Assembly: GCF_000146165.2 (NCBI RefSeq)
Contig: NC_004347.2
Coordinates: 4,449,029 to 4,513,028 of the forward strand
Direction of reading: 5' to 3'
Source of the DNA: Shewanella oneidensis MR-1
GTDB taxonomy: Bacteria > Pseudomonadota > Gammaproteobacteria > Enterobacterales > Shewanellaceae
DNA: 64,000 bases
In this document: in pieces, positions 44,589-56,726 of the stretch
How the letters are laid out: every line of letters starts with the position of its first letter
Numbering within the stretch: the stretch's first letter is position 1
Notes under the pieces: generated by a model
Seen by the model: the letters and a program-made list of their open reading frames with translations, nothing else
Database searches by the model: none
What the model was told of the DNA's origin: nothing
Position numbers and translations under genes: made by a program

Positions 44589-45751
44589 TTAAAGTATTAA
44601 TATTTTTTGGAATTATACTTTTAGGCCTATGTATTAGCCCTTGGATTGTTGGTAATACGGGTTATGTATATATCGCAGCGGGAGATTATCAGCTCGAAAC
44701 CAGCTTAGCCTTTGGGATTATCATGTTAATCGTGTTCTATGCGCTATTCCAAGTACTGGAATGGCTGGTGATCACAGTGATTAATTTGCTGTTACGCAGC
44801 CGCTTTATTCCACATCAATGGCGTCGCCGCTCTGCAAAAAAACACACCTTAATGGGTGCTCTCGCCATTGCAGAGGAAGATTGGCCAGCCGCTGAGCGCG
44901 CCATGATTAAAGGCGCAGACAATGGTGAACTGCCCGCTCTGAATTTGTTAGCGGCAGCGCGTGCGGCTCAACATCAAAATAAAACTGCCGAGCGAGATCA
45001 ATATCTTGCCCGCGCCGAAACCCAACCTCTGGCGGCAAATGCCGTTGCAACTACTCGCACCCGCTACTTACTAAAACAAGGCGAGTTCACCTTAGCCAGA
45101 GCCGAGCTCGATAAGTTAGCACCTACCAGCAAGAGTAAAGCACCAGTCCTCAAGCTCGCCCTTGAGTTGTACCGCGCACAGCAGGATTGGGAAGCACTTA
45201 AATTACTGCTACCAATACTGAAAAAACGCCAGATCCTTGATGATATTCAGCTTAACTCCCTCAGTGTTGAAACCCATAGCGCTTTGTTACAAACAGCGAG
45301 TCTCAAAGGGGAAGATGCCTTAGAACAATGCTGGCAATGGTTATCACGTGATGAACGAAACCAATCTGAATTTTTAGCGATTTACACCATGGGCTTATGC
45401 CGTTTCAATCGCAAAGAGCAAGCCATTAAATTGCTCTCGAAAAAGCTGCGCAGTTCACCAGAATCGGCATTGCTAGAAGTAATACCACAGATAGTAACCG
45501 CACATGATACTGACATTCGCAAGCAATTGCTTAAGCACGAAATCACCCATGAGAACAATGCCGATTACCAAAGATGTTTAGCGCTACTGTATCAACAAAC
45601 CAGAGACATGAAAGAAGCCAAAACCTGCTGGCAGAATGTTTGCCGTATTGCACCTACCAAAGATTCTTGGCTCTCGCTCGCACGCATACAAGAGCAACTT
45701 GGCGAACAAGGTCATGCTAATCAAAGTTATCGTCAGGCTGTGACTCTATAA
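44585..45751 (+). CDS. hemY: HemY protein (TPR-containing)
   Basis: A 388-residue inner-membrane protein with two N-terminal membrane helices (VLIFFGIILLGLCISPWIVG and FGIIMLIVFYALFQVLEWLVI) and a TPR-like C-terminal domain (AIAEEDWPAAERAMIKGADNGELPALNLLAAARAA and later repeats). This is the proteobacterial HemY, not protoporphyrinogen oxidase. It is the last gene of hemCDXY. Confidence 0.92.
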   Translation: MIKVLIFFGIILLGLCISPWIVGNTGYVYIAAGDYQLETSLAFGIIMLIVFYALFQVLEWLVITVINLLLRSRFIPHQWRRRSAKKHTLMGALAIAEEDWPAAERAMIKGADNGELPALNLLAAARAAQHQNKTAERDQYLARAETQPLAANAVATTRTRYLLKQGEFTLARAELDKLAPTSKSKAPVLKLALELYRAQQDWEALKLLLPILKKRQILDDIQLNSLSVETHSALLQTASLKGEDALEQCWQWLSRDERNQSEFLAIYTMGLCRFNRKEQAIKLLSKKLRSSPESALLEVIPQIVTAHDTDIRKQLLKHEITHENNADYQRCLALLYQQTRDMKEAKTCWQNVCRIAPTKDSWLSLARIQEQLGEQGHANQSYRQAVTL

Positions 45752-45759
45752 CTTTCATC

Positions 45760-45788
45760 TGCCGCAATCCATTACTAGGATTGCGGCA
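45760..45788 (+). terminator. Hairpin after hemY
   Basis: The perfect 11-bp stem TGCCGCAATCC/GGATTGCGGCA has a 7-nt loop. No T run follows, so termination efficiency is uncertain. The 345 bp to bpfA contains an AT-rich segment (45820-45910) where its promoter is likely. Confidence 0.6.
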
Positions 45789-46133
45789 AGCCCTCATCCA
45801 ACCATCGATCATACCTAACATACAATATTCATAAAATTTTAATCCCTATATTCAGAATAATTTGTTATAAATATGTTTCTTTATAGAGATCGAAAACACT
45901 AAATGCAGTTTCATTTGTGTTTAAAGACACTACATCTAGTTACGCCATACTTAAGCGTCATTATTTCGCACACTTCCCCTTAAAATCCAGCCATAGCAAG
46001 CCATCCCGGCGCGTCAAAAAATTGACTTACACCGTTTTGCAAGTTAAAATTTCACCACTTGTATCACTATTCAGCATATTTGTTGAATTTGTGCGTCTTT
46101 GGATTAACACACTTTGGCTGTTGGGAGCTAATT

Positions 46134-49100
46134 ATGGGATCGGTAATTACATCAAAGAAAGGTTTGCTCAAGTTAGTTAACGGGCAGATCAATATCGAAG
46201 TTGATGGTTCAAAACAACCCGCTAAGGATGGCGAACAACTCCCAAAGGGTGCAGTTCTCCACATTGGCGAAAATGCCACTTATGAAATCACCTTTGATGA
46301 TGGCACTAAGCTATCTAACGAGGTAGCGCCTGCCACTGAGGCTATGGCACTTCCTGTTACGGGTGAAGCAACACCTGATGAAATCCAAGCATTACAAGAT
46401 CTCATTGCATCTGGTGAAGACCCAACTACCAACTTACCGGAAACCGCAGCAGGCAATGCACCTGCTAGTGACGGAAGCTCAGGCTATGTTAGCCTTGCTC
46501 GTGACGGTTCAGAATCTCTCGCCACATCAGGATATTCAACATCTGGTCAGACACTTGCAGCCTTTGCAACAAATAGTCCTGAACAATCAATTGCAACAGA
46601 TTCACCTTCTATACTAGCCAACGACAGCAATACAGTAGCTGAAGATTCCGTTGCCACCGGTAACGTGCTCAACAATGATAGCGATGTGGACAACGAACTC
46701 TCGGTGACCAGCTTTACGGTAAGTGGTCAGACGGTTGCAGCTGGCACCACCGTTGCCTTAGAAGGCGGCAGCTTAGTCATCAATACCGATGGCTCTTACA
46801 CCTTTACGCCCAACGCCAACTGGAATGGCCAAGTACCCGTCATTACTTACACCACCAACACCGGATCAACGGCGACCTTAACCATTAATGTCACCCCTGT
46901 GGATGACCCATCTGTTGTGGTTAACGACACCAATACCGTTGCGGAAGACTCCGTTGCCACTGGCAACGTGCTTAGCAATGATAGCGATGTGGACAACGAA
47001 CTCTCGGTGACCAGCTTTACGGTAAGCGGTCAAACGGTTGCGGCTGGCACCACCGTTACCTTAGAAGGCGGCAGTTTAGTCATCAATACCGATGGTTCTT
47101 ACACCTTTACGCCCAATGCCAATTGGAACGGCCAAGTGCCCGTCATCACCTACACCACCAACACCGGCTCAACCGCGACCTTAACCATTAATGTCACCCC
47201 AGTGGATGACGCTTCTGTGTTAACCAACGACAGCAATACTGTTGCGGAAGACTCCGTTGCCACTGGTAACGTGCTCAGCAATGATAGCGATGTGGACAAC
47301 GAACTCTCGGTGATCAGCTTTACTGTTAACGGTCAAACGGTTGCGGCAGGTACCACCGTGGCCTTAGAAGGCGGCAGCTTAGTCATCAATGCCGATGGCT
47401 CTTACACCTTTACGCCCAATGCCAATTGGAACGGCCAAGTGCCGGTGATTACTTACACCACCAACACCGGATCAACGGCGACCTTAACGATTAATATCAC
47501 TCCAGTTGCAAATGGTGGTCCTAGTGTCACTATCAATACAGACACTAACAATGACGGTTTCATCAGTAATGAAGAACTTGGTGGAGCAACCGAAGTAAAC
47601 GTCACTATTGGCTTGGAGGGTACTGGCGCGAATACGGGAGATACGCTCACAGTTAATGGTGTTGATTACATCCTAACGCAGGAAGACATTGATAATGGAT
47701 TTGTTAATCTAACGCTTCCAGCCCCTGCTGAAGGTGAAACAATCACTGTCGTTGCGACCATAACCGATGCTGCAGGCAACACTTCGCCAGAAGGCAGTGA
47801 TTCCGCAGTTCTGGATACTACAGGTCCAGTGATCACTGTGAGTGCTCCCGATGACACGCAAGATACAACGCCCACTATCACTGGTACAACCGATGCTCCT
47901 CCAGGTAGTACTATCACTATCGTTGTTACCGACAGTACGGGAGCACAACAAACTCTTACAACTACGGTTAACCCAGATGGAACTTATGCAGTTGATGTGA
48001 CCAATCCTATCGCTGAAGGTGGCTATACTGCAGAGGCTTCAGTCACAGACCCAGCGGGCAATACAGGAAAAGCCAGCGATAACGGCAATGTTGACACCAA
48101 GATTGACCAAGACGGCGACGGTAACACCGTGGCCATCACCGCCATCACCCAAGACACTGGCAGCTCCAGCAGTGACTTTATCACCAACGACAACACCCTG
48201 ATTTTCAAAGGTACCGTCGATTTAGGTGACAACAGCACCTTAGCCGTCACCATCAACGGCGTGGTCTACACCACCGCCAACGGCTTAGTGATTGATGCAC
48301 AAGGCAACTGGAGTGTTGACCTGACAGGCACCGTGCTGCCTGACGGCATTTACCCTGTCAGCGCCACCGTCACTGACGTGGCCGGCAACAGCAAAACCGT
48401 CACCCAAGATGTGGTGATTGACACCAAGATTGACCAAGACGGCGACGGTAACACCGTGGCCATCACCGCCATCACCCAAGATACCGGCAGCTCCAGCAGT
48501 GACTTTATCACCAACGACAACACCCTGATTTTCAAAGGTACCGTCGATTTAGGTGACAACAGCACCTTAGCCGTCACCATCAACGGCGTGGTCTACACCA
48601 CCGCCAACGGCTTAGTGATTGATGCACAAGGCAACTGGAGCGTTGACCTGACCGGCACCGTGCTGCCTGACGGCATTTACCCTGTCAGCGCCACCGTCAC
48701 CGACGTGGCCGGCAACAGCAAAACCGTCACCCAAGATGTGGTGATTGACACCAAGATTGACCAAGACGGCGACGGTAACACCGTGGCCATCACCGCCATC
48801 ACCCAAGACACTGGCAGCTCCAGCAGTGACTTTATCACCAACGACAACACCCTGATTTTCAAAGGTACCGTCGATTTAGGTGACAACAGCACCTTAGCCG
48901 TCACCATCAACGGCGTGGTCTACACCACCGCCAACGGCTTAGTGATTGATGCACAAGGCAACTGGAGTGTCGACCTGACTGGCACCGTGCTGCCTGATGG
49001 CACTTACCCCGTCAGCGCCACCGTCACCGACCTGGCCGGCAACAGCAAAACCGTCACCCAAGATGTGCTCATCGATACCCAAGGCCCAAGCGTCGTGGTT

Positions 49101-52100
49101 AACATTGTCGATGACGTGCTAACGGTTGGCGAGACCAGCGAGGTCACCTTCACCTTCAGCGAGAAGGTCAAAGACTTCGAAGTGGGCGACCTGACCATGG
49201 TGGGCGGCACTGTTACCGACCTCAAGACCACCGACGGCGGCAAGACCTGGACCGGGACCTTCACGCCGACCCCAGGCTTCACTGGCACCGCCAGCGTCAC
49301 CGTGAACAACGGCAGCTACACCGATCTCAACGGCAACATGGGCACCGGCGGCCAGGACACTGCGCCGGTCGACACCCAGGCCCCGAGCGTGGTGGTCAAC
49401 ATCGTTGACGACAAGCTGACTGTTGGCGAGACCAGCGAGGTCACCTTCACCTTCAGCGAGAAGGTCAAAGACTTCGAAGTGGGCGACCTGACCGTGGTGG
49501 GCGGCACTGTTACCGACCTCAAGACCACCGACGGCGGCAAGACCTGGACCGGGACCTTCACGCCGACCCCAGGCTTCACTGGCACCGCCAGCGTCACCGT
49601 GAACAACGGCAGCTACACCGATCTCAACGGCAACGTGGGCACCGGCGGCCAGGACACTGCGCCGGTCGACACCCAGGCCCCGAGCGTGGTGGTCAACATC
49701 GTTGACGACAAGCTGACTGTGGGCGAGACCAGCGAGGTCACCTTCACCTTCAGCGAGAAGGTCAAAGACTTCGAAGTGGGCGACCTGACCGTGGTGGGCG
49801 GCACTGTTACCGACCTCAAGACCACCGACGGCGGCAAGACCTGGACCGGGACCTTCACGCCGACCCCAGGCTTCACTGGCACCGCCAGCGTCACCGTGAA
49901 CAACGGCAGCTACACCGATCTCAACGGCAACGTGGGCACCGGCGGCCAGGACACTGCGCCGGTCGACACCCAGGCCCCGAGCGTGGTGGTCAACATCGTT
50001 GACGACAAGCTGACTGTGGGCGAGACCAGCGAGGTCACCTTCACCTTCAGCGAGAAGGTCAAAGACTTCGAAGTGGGCGACCTGACCGTGGTGGGCGGCA
50101 CTGTTACCGACCTCAAGACCACCGACGGCGGCAAGACCTGGACCGGGACCTTCACGCCGACCCCAGGCTTCACTGGCACCGCCAGCGTCACCGTGAACAA
50201 CGGCAGCTACACCGATCTCAACGGCAACGTGGGCACCGGCGGCCAGGACACTGCGCCGGTCGACACCCAGGCCCCCACTGCACCGACCGTATTAATCGTC
50301 GATGACGGTACCCCAGGTGATGGCCTGCTGACACAAGGCGAAATCAACAGCAATGGCGCAGGCGTACAGTTGACCGTGAGCATCAATGCCGCGGACTTCA
50401 GTGCTGGCGGTCACGTGAACCTGACTATCGTCAATGGCACCGCGACCAGCAATGTGGAGCTGAAGCTGGTGAATGGCGAGCTGCAGTTTGCCAACGGCAC
50501 TCCAGCGACTGGCTTTACCTATAACAACGGCACCATCAGCTGGACTGAAACTGCCCCAGCTAACGGTCAAAGCATCACGGTCACCGCGACGCAAACAGAT
50601 AAAGCAGGCAACACATCCGTACAAAGCACTGATACAGCAATAGTTTATACCCCTGGTAACTGTAACATTGTTGTTAATGAAAGTACTTTACGTGACGGTG
50701 TACCCAATATTGTAAGTGGAACGATTAATTTCACTGCAGGTACGCAAGCACTTACAGCATTTAACTTTAATTCCTCATCGATAAATGCCGCAACGAACCT
50801 TGCTGGACACAACATAACTTGGGCGATTGCGACTAATGGTGCGTTGATTGGTTCTATCAATGGGGTTCAAGCTATCATATTAACCTTAAGCGATATCTCG
50901 GCGATCGCTCCAGGAACATCTGGCAGTATTACTGTCAATGTGGAGTTGCTAGATAATCTATTGCAAATTAATGGCTTAAACGGTGAAAACCTAAGTACTC
51001 TGATCAATGGTATTGTTATTGAAGGAACCTCCGTTAACGGTAGTGTAGTAACAGGCAATGTTAACGTTGAAATTGTTGATGATGTCCCTGATGCCAACGA
51101 CGACACCGGCAGTGTCAATGTGATCGTAGACAGCTTTAGAGTCTCTGGCGTGGAGGCAAATTGGACTAATTGGACAAATGGCACAAGCGTAACCACGTTC
51201 GATGGTAACAATAATCCGAATGGCGGCGGCACGGATAATGACAGTGGTTTAGATCAAATCAGATGGGGTAATCCAATAAATACCTATAAATCTGGTTATG
51301 GTTTTATCGATAATGACAGTGCATTAAATGGTCAGTTTGCCTTAAACCAAGATATTATTTTGGGTACGTTTACCCACTATAACTTCCCAATCTCTTCTGG
51401 TGGCGCTATCACCAAAGCAACCATGGATATTACCTTCTCGGTGACTGATGCCTATGGGGTAGTTACACCAGTAACTCTCAAAGTCAACTTTGACCATAAT
51501 GAAACACCGAACAACGACAACGATCCTGAGGCATCAAAAGATATTATTAAAGTCGGCAATACCAATGTAACCTTTGAACACCAAGGCCAAGTGTATACGC
51601 TGCAAGTAATAGGCTTTAGAGTTCCTGGTACCAACCAAGTTGTTACTGAAATTAAAACGGCTGAAAATGCGGCAAGCAGTTATGAACTGGTTGTACGTAT
51701 AGTCGCAGGTGATGGCTATGCACTCCCCTCAACTACTGGCAATGTGTTATTCAATGACGTCATCGGTGCTGATAACGATCTCATGGTAGTAGGTGCAGCA
51801 GCTGGCAACCAAACAGGTTCAGGCACCTCTGGCAACGTTGGGACCATAATCAATGGCCAATACGGCACGTTAATCGTATTCGCCAATGGTAGTTACACTT
51901 ACACAGTAACAGCCAACGCCTCAGCGATTCCGACTGGAGCAACGGAAACCTTTACCTACACCATGCAAGATGCTGATGGTGATAAATCCAGTGCATTGCT
52001 GACTATCAATGTAAATACCGTTAATGCGAATGCGCTTAAAGCAGTTCAAGATCAAAAAAATGGTCCTGAAGATACTGCTGTAATCGGTAATGTGCTGGAA

Positions 52101-54440
52101 AATGATGGCAATAAGAATACGTCAGTCACCCATTTTACGGTGGCTAACAGTGCAACTCAGCATACTGCGGGCAGTAAAATTACTTTGGCAGAGGGCGAGC
52201 TGACTCTCAATGCTGACGGTAGCTACACCTTTACACCCGCGGCCGATTGGAACGGCCAGGTCCCAGTTATTACCTACACGACGAATACGGGAGCAACAAG
52301 CACACTAACCATAGTGGTAACGCCTGTTGATGATCCAACGGTAACTAAACCAGAAAGCAAGACCATTGCAGAGGACGCCTTAGCGAAGGGGAACGTACTG
52401 GAAAATGATACGGATGTGGATAACACATTATCCGTAACCAGCTTCCAAGTGAATGGCGTGACCTATAACGCAGGCAATACTTGGTATCAATTGCCTGAAG
52501 GCACATTGCAATTAAAGACGAATGGTGAATACAGTTTCGATCCCAAAGATCACTGGAGCGGTTCATTACCTGTGATCACCTACACCACTAATACGGGTGC
52601 CACAAGTACACTGAACATCACAGTTCAAGCAGTGGCAGATGCCCCTAATCTGACAATTAATGGTTACACCTCTGTCGCAGCCATCAACTTTGAAGATGCC
52701 AAGTTCTCTGGCAGTTGGGATGGTGTTAAAGCTAATGACATTAAGGGCCTAAATACCATCGGAACTTGGCATACCAGTAATAGAGGTGGCCAAGTTGAAA
52801 TTGGTTATGAAAGTGTCTACGTCTCTGGTGGCTCCAATAGCAATAAAGTCATGGAAATAGAGTTCAATAGTGGTGATAAAACCCTGTATACCGATATCCA
52901 AGCGGATGCTGGTCGATTCTACGAACTCGGATTTGATATTGCGGCCCGCTCAGGTAGCGTAAGCACCTCTGGACTGACGATTAAGCTAATCCCGCTAGAT
53001 GCTCAAGGCAACCCATTAAATGCTCAAGCCATTACGCTATATGACTTCGATCCGACTAACGCGAATTGGTTAAGAGATCAAAAGATCACCTTACCCATTA
53101 ACCAATCTGGTAAATATCGTTTGCAGTTTGAAGGAGACAATGGGGACTCATACGGCGCATTGCTGGATAATTTAGCATTTAAAGTAGTCGACAATATGGG
53201 TTATCGCGGTGAGTTTATTAAACTCAGCAATATTTCGTCGTCACTTAAAGATACTGATACTTCAGAAACGTTGAGCCTTAAATTGCAGGGCTTGCCAGAA
53301 GGCGCGGTGCTGAAAGATGCTTTGGGCAACCTAGCGACGGTAGGCAAAGATGGCACTGTGGACATCACCAACTGGGATAAATCCAGCCTGCAGATTAAAG
53401 TCGCCAACCATGGCAACTTCACCATCACAGTTGTGGCTACGGCGACAGAAACCAGTAATCAGGATACAGCGCAAAGCACTGCTGACTTCCAAGTTACCGT
53501 TCTGCACCCCAATAATGTTGTCGGTGGTCAGAGTGTTGATTCATTCATCATGACAAATTGGACAGGCAACTCGGCACAATTTGCTGTCAACTTAGGGGGC
53601 TACGGCACTGTCGCTTCATCATCCAAGACTGAGTACATTGCTAAAGATACTGAGTTGCTGATTAATGCAGGCAATAGTAATGATTACGTCGACCTTGGTG
53701 TTTCAACTGCTAACAATATAGTGAACACTGGCAGCTCTTTGCCAAACCTTAATAACCCTGTAGTCACTCAGGCAGAAATCCTTAGTAGCAAATTTATGGC
53801 TCAGGATGCGATCACCACCAATGCAGGTACACTGAAGTCTGATGTGCTGCAGCCACTGCAGCCCAAAACTGACACAGTTAACCTTGGTAGCGGTGACGAT
53901 ACGGTCAATGGTGGTCAAGGTAGTCAACTTGTCTACGGTGGTAGCGGTGATGACTTACTGATTGGCGGCGAAGGCATCGATGGTTTACGTGGCGGTGACG
54001 GAAACGACACCCTGATCGGAGGCCTTGGTGATGATGTACTACGTGGCGATAGTGGCGCAGACACCTTCGTATGGCGCTATGCGGATGCAGACAAAGGTAC
54101 TGACCACATTATGGACTTTAAGGTGGGTGAAGATAAGCTCGATCTCAGTGATTTACTTCAAGGGGAAACAGCTAATACACTTGAAAGCTATCTCAAGTTT
54201 AGCTTAAACAATGGTTCAACCGTGATCGATATCGATGCAAACAAGGATGGCACGTTCGATCAACATATTGTGCTTGATGGGGTTAACCTCTATAGCCAAT
54301 ATGGAGCGACTAATAATGCGGGTATTATTAATGGATTACTCGGCAGCAATGGCCAAGGCCCATTAATCATTGATACCCAACCTACCCCTGTCGACCTTGA
54401 GGTGAAACTAGATCCCTTAAAAACAGTCGATCCTGTATAG
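46134..54440 (+). CDS. bpfA: Giant biofilm adhesin BpfA (LapA-type RTX adhesin)
   Basis: Cell-surface adhesin of 2768 residues secreted by the type I system encoded next to it. The N-terminal retention module (about residues 1-110) ends with the di-alanine protease site TAAG at 104-107. Next come three VCBS/cadherin-like units of 101 residues (from about 163), a bacterial-Ig region, three nearly identical 109-residue repeats (656-982), four nearly identical 99-residue repeats (983-1378), mixed domains, and further VCBS-like units. RTX nonapeptides (about 2583-2645, [22 protein letters not shown]) and a C-terminal secretion signal close the protein. I chose ATG 46134 because GGGAG lies upstream and the module begins GSVITSKKG; an upstream in-frame ATG lacks support. 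The length equals the one that I recall for S. oneidensis BpfA. Confidence 0.96.
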   Translation: MGSVITSKKGLLKLVNGQINIEVDGSKQPAKDGEQLPKGAVLHIGENATYEITFDDGTKLSNEVAPATEAMALPVTGEATPDEIQALQDLIASGEDPTTNLPETAAGNAPASDGSSGYVSLARDGSESLATSGYSTSGQTLAAFATNSPEQSIATDSPSILANDSNTVAEDSVATGNVLNNDSDVDNELSVTSFTVSGQTVAAGTTVALEGGSLVINTDGSYTFTPNANWNGQVPVITYTTNTGSTATLTINVTPVDDPSVVVNDTNTVAEDSVATGNVLSNDSDVDNELSVTSFTVSGQTVAAGTTVTLEGGSLVINTDGSYTFTPNANWNGQVPVITYTTNTGSTATLTINVTPVDDASVLTNDSNTVAEDSVATGNVLSNDSDVDNELSVISFTVNGQTVAAGTTVALEGGSLVINADGSYTFTPNANWNGQVPVITYTTNTGSTATLTINITPVANGGPSVTINTDTNNDGFISNEELGGATEVNVTIGLEGTGANTGDTLTVNGVDYILTQEDIDNGFVNLTLPAPAEGETITVVATITDAAGNTSPEGSDSAVLDTTGPVITVSAPDDTQDTTPTITGTTDAPPGSTITIVVTDSTGAQQTLTTTVNPDGTYAVDVTNPIAEGGYTAEASVTDPAGNTGKASDNGNVDTKIDQDGDGNTVAITAITQDTGSSSSDFITNDNTLIFKGTVDLGDNSTLAVTINGVVYTTANGLVIDAQGNWSVDLTGTVLPDGIYPVSATVTDVAGNSKTVTQDVVIDTKIDQDGDGNTVAITAITQDTGSSSSDFITNDNTLIFKGTVDLGDNSTLAVTINGVVYTTANGLVIDAQGNWSVDLTGTVLPDGIYPVSATVTDVAGNSKTVTQDVVIDTKIDQDGDGNTVAITAITQDTGSSSSDFITNDNTLIFKGTVDLGDNSTLAVTINGVVYTTANGLVIDAQGNWSVDLTGTVLPDGTYPVSATVTDLAGNSKTVTQDVLIDTQGPSVVVNIVDDVLTVGETSEVTFTFSEKVKDFEVGDLTMVGGTVTDLKTTDGGKTWTGTFTPTPGFTGTASVTVNNGSYTDLNGNMGTGGQDTAPVDTQAPSVVVNIVDDKLTVGETSEVTFTFSEKVKDFEVGDLTVVGGTVTDLKTTDGGKTWTGTFTPTPGFTGTASVTVNNGSYTDLNGNVGTGGQDTAPVDTQAPSVVVNIVDDKLTVGETSEVTFTFSEKVKDFEVGDLTVVGGTVTDLKTTDGGKTWTGTFTPTPGFTGTASVTVNNGSYTDLNGNVGTGGQDTAPVDTQAPSVVVNIVDDKLTVGETSEVTFTFSEKVKDFEVGDLTVVGGTVTDLKTTDGGKTWTGTFTPTPGFTGTASVTVNNGSYTDLNGNVGTGGQDTAPVDTQAPTAPTVLIVDDGTPGDGLLTQGEINSNGAGVQLTVSINAADFSAGGHVNLTIVNGTATSNVELKLVNGELQFANGTPATGFTYNNGTISWTETAPANGQSITVTATQTDKAGNTSVQSTDTAIVYTPGNCNIVVNESTLRDGVPNIVSGTINFTAGTQALTAFNFNSSSINAATNLAGHNITWAIATNGALIGSINGVQAIILTLSDISAIAPGTSGSITVNVELLDNLLQINGLNGENLSTLINGIVIEGTSVNGSVVTGNVNVEIVDDVPDANDDTGSVNVIVDSFRVSGVEANWTNWTNGTSVTTFDGNNNPNGGGTDNDSGLDQIRWGNPINTYKSGYGFIDNDSALNGQFALNQDIILGTFTHYNFPISSGGAITKATMDITFSVTDAYGVVTPVTLKVNFDHNETPNNDNDPEASKDIIKVGNTNVTFEHQGQVYTLQVIGFRVPGTNQVVTEIKTAENAASSYELVVRIVAGDGYALPSTTGNVLFNDVIGADNDLMVVGAAAGNQTGSGTSGNVGTIINGQYGTLIVFANGSYTYTVTANASAIPTGATETFTYTMQDADGDKSSALLTINVNTVNANALKAVQDQKNGPEDTAVIGNVLENDGNKNTSVTHFTVANSATQHTAGSKITLAEGELTLNADGSYTFTPAADWNGQVPVITYTTNTGATSTLTIVVTPVDDPTVTKPESKTIAEDALAKGNVLENDTDVDNTLSVTSFQVNGVTYNAGNTWYQLPEGTLQLKTNGEYSFDPKDHWSGSLPVITYTTNTGATSTLNITVQAVADAPNLTINGYTSVAAINFEDAKFSGSWDGVKANDIKGLNTIGTWHTSNRGGQVEIGYESVYVSGGSNSNKVMEIEFNSGDKTLYTDIQADAGRFYELGFDIAARSGSVSTSGLTIKLIPLDAQGNPLNAQAITLYDFDPTNANWLRDQKITLPINQSGKYRLQFEGDNGDSYGALLDNLAFKVVDNMGYRGEFIKLSNISSSLKDTDTSETLSLKLQGLPEGAVLKDALGNLATVGKDGTVDITNWDKSSLQIKVANHGNFTITVVATATETSNQDTAQSTADFQVTVLHPNNVVGGQSVDSFIMTNWTGNSAQFAVNLGGYGTVASSSKTEYIAKDTELLINAGNSNDYVDLGVSTANNIVNTGSSLPNLNNPVVTQAEILSSKFMAQDAITTNAGTLKSDVLQPLQPKTDTVNLGSGDDTVNGGQGSQLVYGGSGDDLLIGGEGIDGLRGGDGNDTLIGGLGDDVLRGDSGADTFVWRYADADKGTDHIMDFKVGEDKLDLSDLLQGETANTLESYLKFSLNNGSTVIDIDANKDGTFDQHIVLDGVNLYSQYGATNNAGIINGLLGSNGQGPLIIDTQPTPVDLEVKLDPLKTVDPV
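46620..47510 (+). repeat. Three 303-bp tandem repeats in bpfA
   Basis: VCBS/cadherin-like units of 101 codons begin at 46620, 46923 and 47226. Each starts near the [17 protein letters not shown] motif. They differ at scattered codons and are thus older than the downstream repeats. Confidence 0.85.
48099..49079 (+). repeat. Three 327-bp near-identical tandem repeats in bpfA
   Basis: Units of 109 codons at 48099, 48426 and 48753, each beginning [14 protein letters not shown]. They differ by only a few nucleotides, mostly in the last unit (DGTYPV for DGIYPV, VTDLAG for VTDVAG). Confidence 0.93.
49080..50267 (+). repeat. Four 297-bp near-identical tandem repeats in bpfA
   Basis: Units of 99 codons at 49080, 49377, 49674 and 49971 ([34 protein letters not shown]). 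Units 2 to 4 are identical in protein sequence. The first differs at a few residues ([20 protein letters not shown]). The block is markedly GC-rich compared with its surroundings. Confidence 0.94.
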
Positions 54441-54545
54441 GTCATTAATCTGACATCAATTATTCCCATGATGGCCTATAGAAATATCGGCCATCGTGGT
54501 GGATACTTGTAGGAATCATAATAAAATCAAAGGATAGTTAATTAG

Positions 54546-56726
54546 GTGCCTGTTACAGCGTCTGAAAAGGTTGAGCAGTGGACAATTTCTGCATCACAGC
54601 GAGTTATTGTTGACCCACTGCTAGATTGTTTAGTGCTTCTTACTGAACATTTTGGTAATCCATGCTCAAGTGATTCACTTGCGGCGGGCTTGCCTTTGTC
54701 TGGAGCAGTGTTAACACCCGATCTGCTTCCACAAGCAGCATCTCGAGCAGGGTTAGCGGCAAAATTATCTCGTAAAGGCTTAAATGAGATATCGCCAATA
54801 TTGCTACCTTGTATTTTGTTATTAAAAGATAAGAAAGCCTGTATTCTGCGAGAATTTGACCTCGAATCTGACCGTGCAGTCATCCAACTTCCTGAGACTG
54901 GCGGGGAAGAAATACTCACAATAGAATCGCTTGAAACTCTGTATGTGGGCTATCTATTCCTCGTTAAGCAAGAATATCGTGGCGACATGGGGTTCGATGT
55001 CTATTTACACGACAATAAAACTCACTGGTTAGTCCAAACCTTAAAGGACTCTGCCCCAATTTACCGTGATGCTTTAATTGCCTCGGTTCTCGTGAATATT
55101 TTCGCGTTAGTCTCGCCGCTGTTTATCATGAATGTGTACGATAAAGTTGTACCTAACCTTGCATTTGACTCCCTGTGGGTGTTAGCGATTGGTGCCTCTA
55201 TTGCCTATTTATTTGACCTTGTTATGCGGCAATTAAGAAGCTACTTAATTGATGTGGCAGGTAAAAAAGTAGATATCATCGTATCATCTCGCCTCTTTGC
55301 CAAAGCAATTGGCATACCGCTTGAAAAACGCTCGCCCAGCATCGGCGGGATGGCTAAACAACTGGGTGAATTTGATAGCATCCGAGAAATTTTAACCTCA
55401 GCCACCATAACGACCTTAGTCGATCTGCCCTTTGCGCTCTTTTTCCTGATCGTGATTTATATTGTTGCTGGCGATTTAGCGGTGATACCTGTGGTTGGCG
55501 GTATGATCATCATTGGCTTTACACTCTATACCCAACCCAAATTAAAAGCGGCGATTGAGGAAGGTAATAAGTTTTCCAGCTTAAAACACGGGCATTTGAT
55601 TGAGAGCCTATCTGCACTTGAGTCGATTAAAGCCAACGGCGCTGAAGGAATTGTTCAAAAAAGCTGGCAACAGATGATCGGCCACAGTGCAAACTGGCAA
55701 TTAAAATCCAAAAAACTCTCAAATTCCGTATCGAATACTGCCAATTTTATCGTGCAATTTACCGTAGTATGCGTGGTTATTTTAGGGGTTTACCGCGTTT
55801 CAGATAACCTAATTTCCATGGGTGGGATCATTGCTGCGGTAATGTTATCAAGCCGCGCCATTGCACCAATGGCACAGTTAGCTGGATTAATGACGCGGGC
55901 CAACCATACTGCCAGCGCACTGCGCCAGCTCAATGAGTTAATGCTGCAAGAAGACGAGTTTGAAAATAAAGGCCACTTAGTCAGTAAACAGCGTTTAATA
56001 GGCAAAATAAACGCCGACCACGTTGGATTTAGTTATCCAGGCTCTGAAAAACCCGTGCTTCACCCGCTCTCATTAACCATCAATCCAGGTGAGCGTATTG
56101 CGATTATCGGCCGCAATGGTTCTGGTAAGAGTACCTTAGCCAAACTTCTCGTCGGACTCTTCCAACCAACAACTGGTAGCCTACGTTACGATGGTGTCGA
56201 TTCGGCGCAAATTCATCCTAGCGATCTACGCCGTAATTTTGGTTATTTGCCGCAGGATGTCACCCTATTTCATGGCACGATCAGAGATAACATTCTCTTT
56301 GGTACTCGCCAAGTGACAGAGCATCAGCTTATCCGTGCGGTGCAGCTTTCAGGTGTCAGTCAATTTACGCACTTGGAAGCTGAAGGCCTAGATCAACAGG
56401 TTGGTGAAGGTGGAATGTCTCTTAGCCGCGGACAACGGCAAACCGTCGCCCTTGCCCGAGCGACCCTTAATGACCCACCCGTATTGTTGATGGATGAGCC
56501 TACTGCGAGTTTAGATGCTCGGGCAGAACAACAGTTTATTCGCTCAATGCAAAATGTCAGCAAGGATAGAACTCTGCTGCTAATCACTCACAAAATGCAT
56601 TTATTACAATTGGTTGACCGTATTATTGTGCTTGAAAGGGGCCATGTTGTTGCTGATGGTCCTAAAGCTGAAGTGTTGGAAAAACTCAATTTTGGCCTTG
56701 TTAACGGAGGCGCTAAAAATGAGTAA
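54546..56726 (+). CDS. Type I secretion ABC transporter (LapB-like)
   Basis: Inner-membrane ATPase that energises BpfA export. It has 726 residues from GTG 54546, with AAGGATAG upstream. An N-terminal C39-like domain (about 1-140) lacks the catalytic Cys-His pattern and is probably a substrate-docking domain. Then come an ABC transmembrane domain (from RDALIASVLVNIFALVSPLF) and the nucleotide-binding domain: Walker A GRNGSGKST, signature LSRGQRQ, Walker B VLLMDEPTASLDA, switch His in LITHKM. It follows bpfA by 105 bp. Confidence 0.95.
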   Translation: MPVTASEKVEQWTISASQRVIVDPLLDCLVLLTEHFGNPCSSDSLAAGLPLSGAVLTPDLLPQAASRAGLAAKLSRKGLNEISPILLPCILLLKDKKACILREFDLESDRAVIQLPETGGEEILTIESLETLYVGYLFLVKQEYRGDMGFDVYLHDNKTHWLVQTLKDSAPIYRDALIASVLVNIFALVSPLFIMNVYDKVVPNLAFDSLWVLAIGASIAYLFDLVMRQLRSYLIDVAGKKVDIIVSSRLFAKAIGIPLEKRSPSIGGMAKQLGEFDSIREILTSATITTLVDLPFALFFLIVIYIVAGDLAVIPVVGGMIIIGFTLYTQPKLKAAIEEGNKFSSLKHGHLIESLSALESIKANGAEGIVQKSWQQMIGHSANWQLKSKKLSNSVSNTANFIVQFTVVCVVILGVYRVSDNLISMGGIIAAVMLSSRAIAPMAQLAGLMTRANHTASALRQLNELMLQEDEFENKGHLVSKQRLIGKINADHVGFSYPGSEKPVLHPLSLTINPGERIAIIGRNGSGKSTLAKLLVGLFQPTTGSLRYDGVDSAQIHPSDLRRNFGYLPQDVTLFHGTIRDNILFGTRQVTEHQLIRAVQLSGVSQFTHLEAEGLDQQVGEGGMSLSRGQRQTVALARATLNDPPVLLMDEPTASLDARAEQQFIRSMQNVSKDRTLLLITHKMHLLQLVDRIIVLERGHVVADGPKAEVLEKLNFGLVNGGAKNE

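Noticed and set aside
49004-50200. Regularly spaced minus-strand open frames of about 96 codons opposite bpfA
   Set aside because: They are mirror images of the tandem repeats in the GC-rich adhesin gene, identical to each other for that reason, with no start signals.
48099-50267. Possible CRISPR-like repeat array
   Set aside because: Repeats are 297-327 bp, in frame and coding. There are no short repeats with unique spacers.
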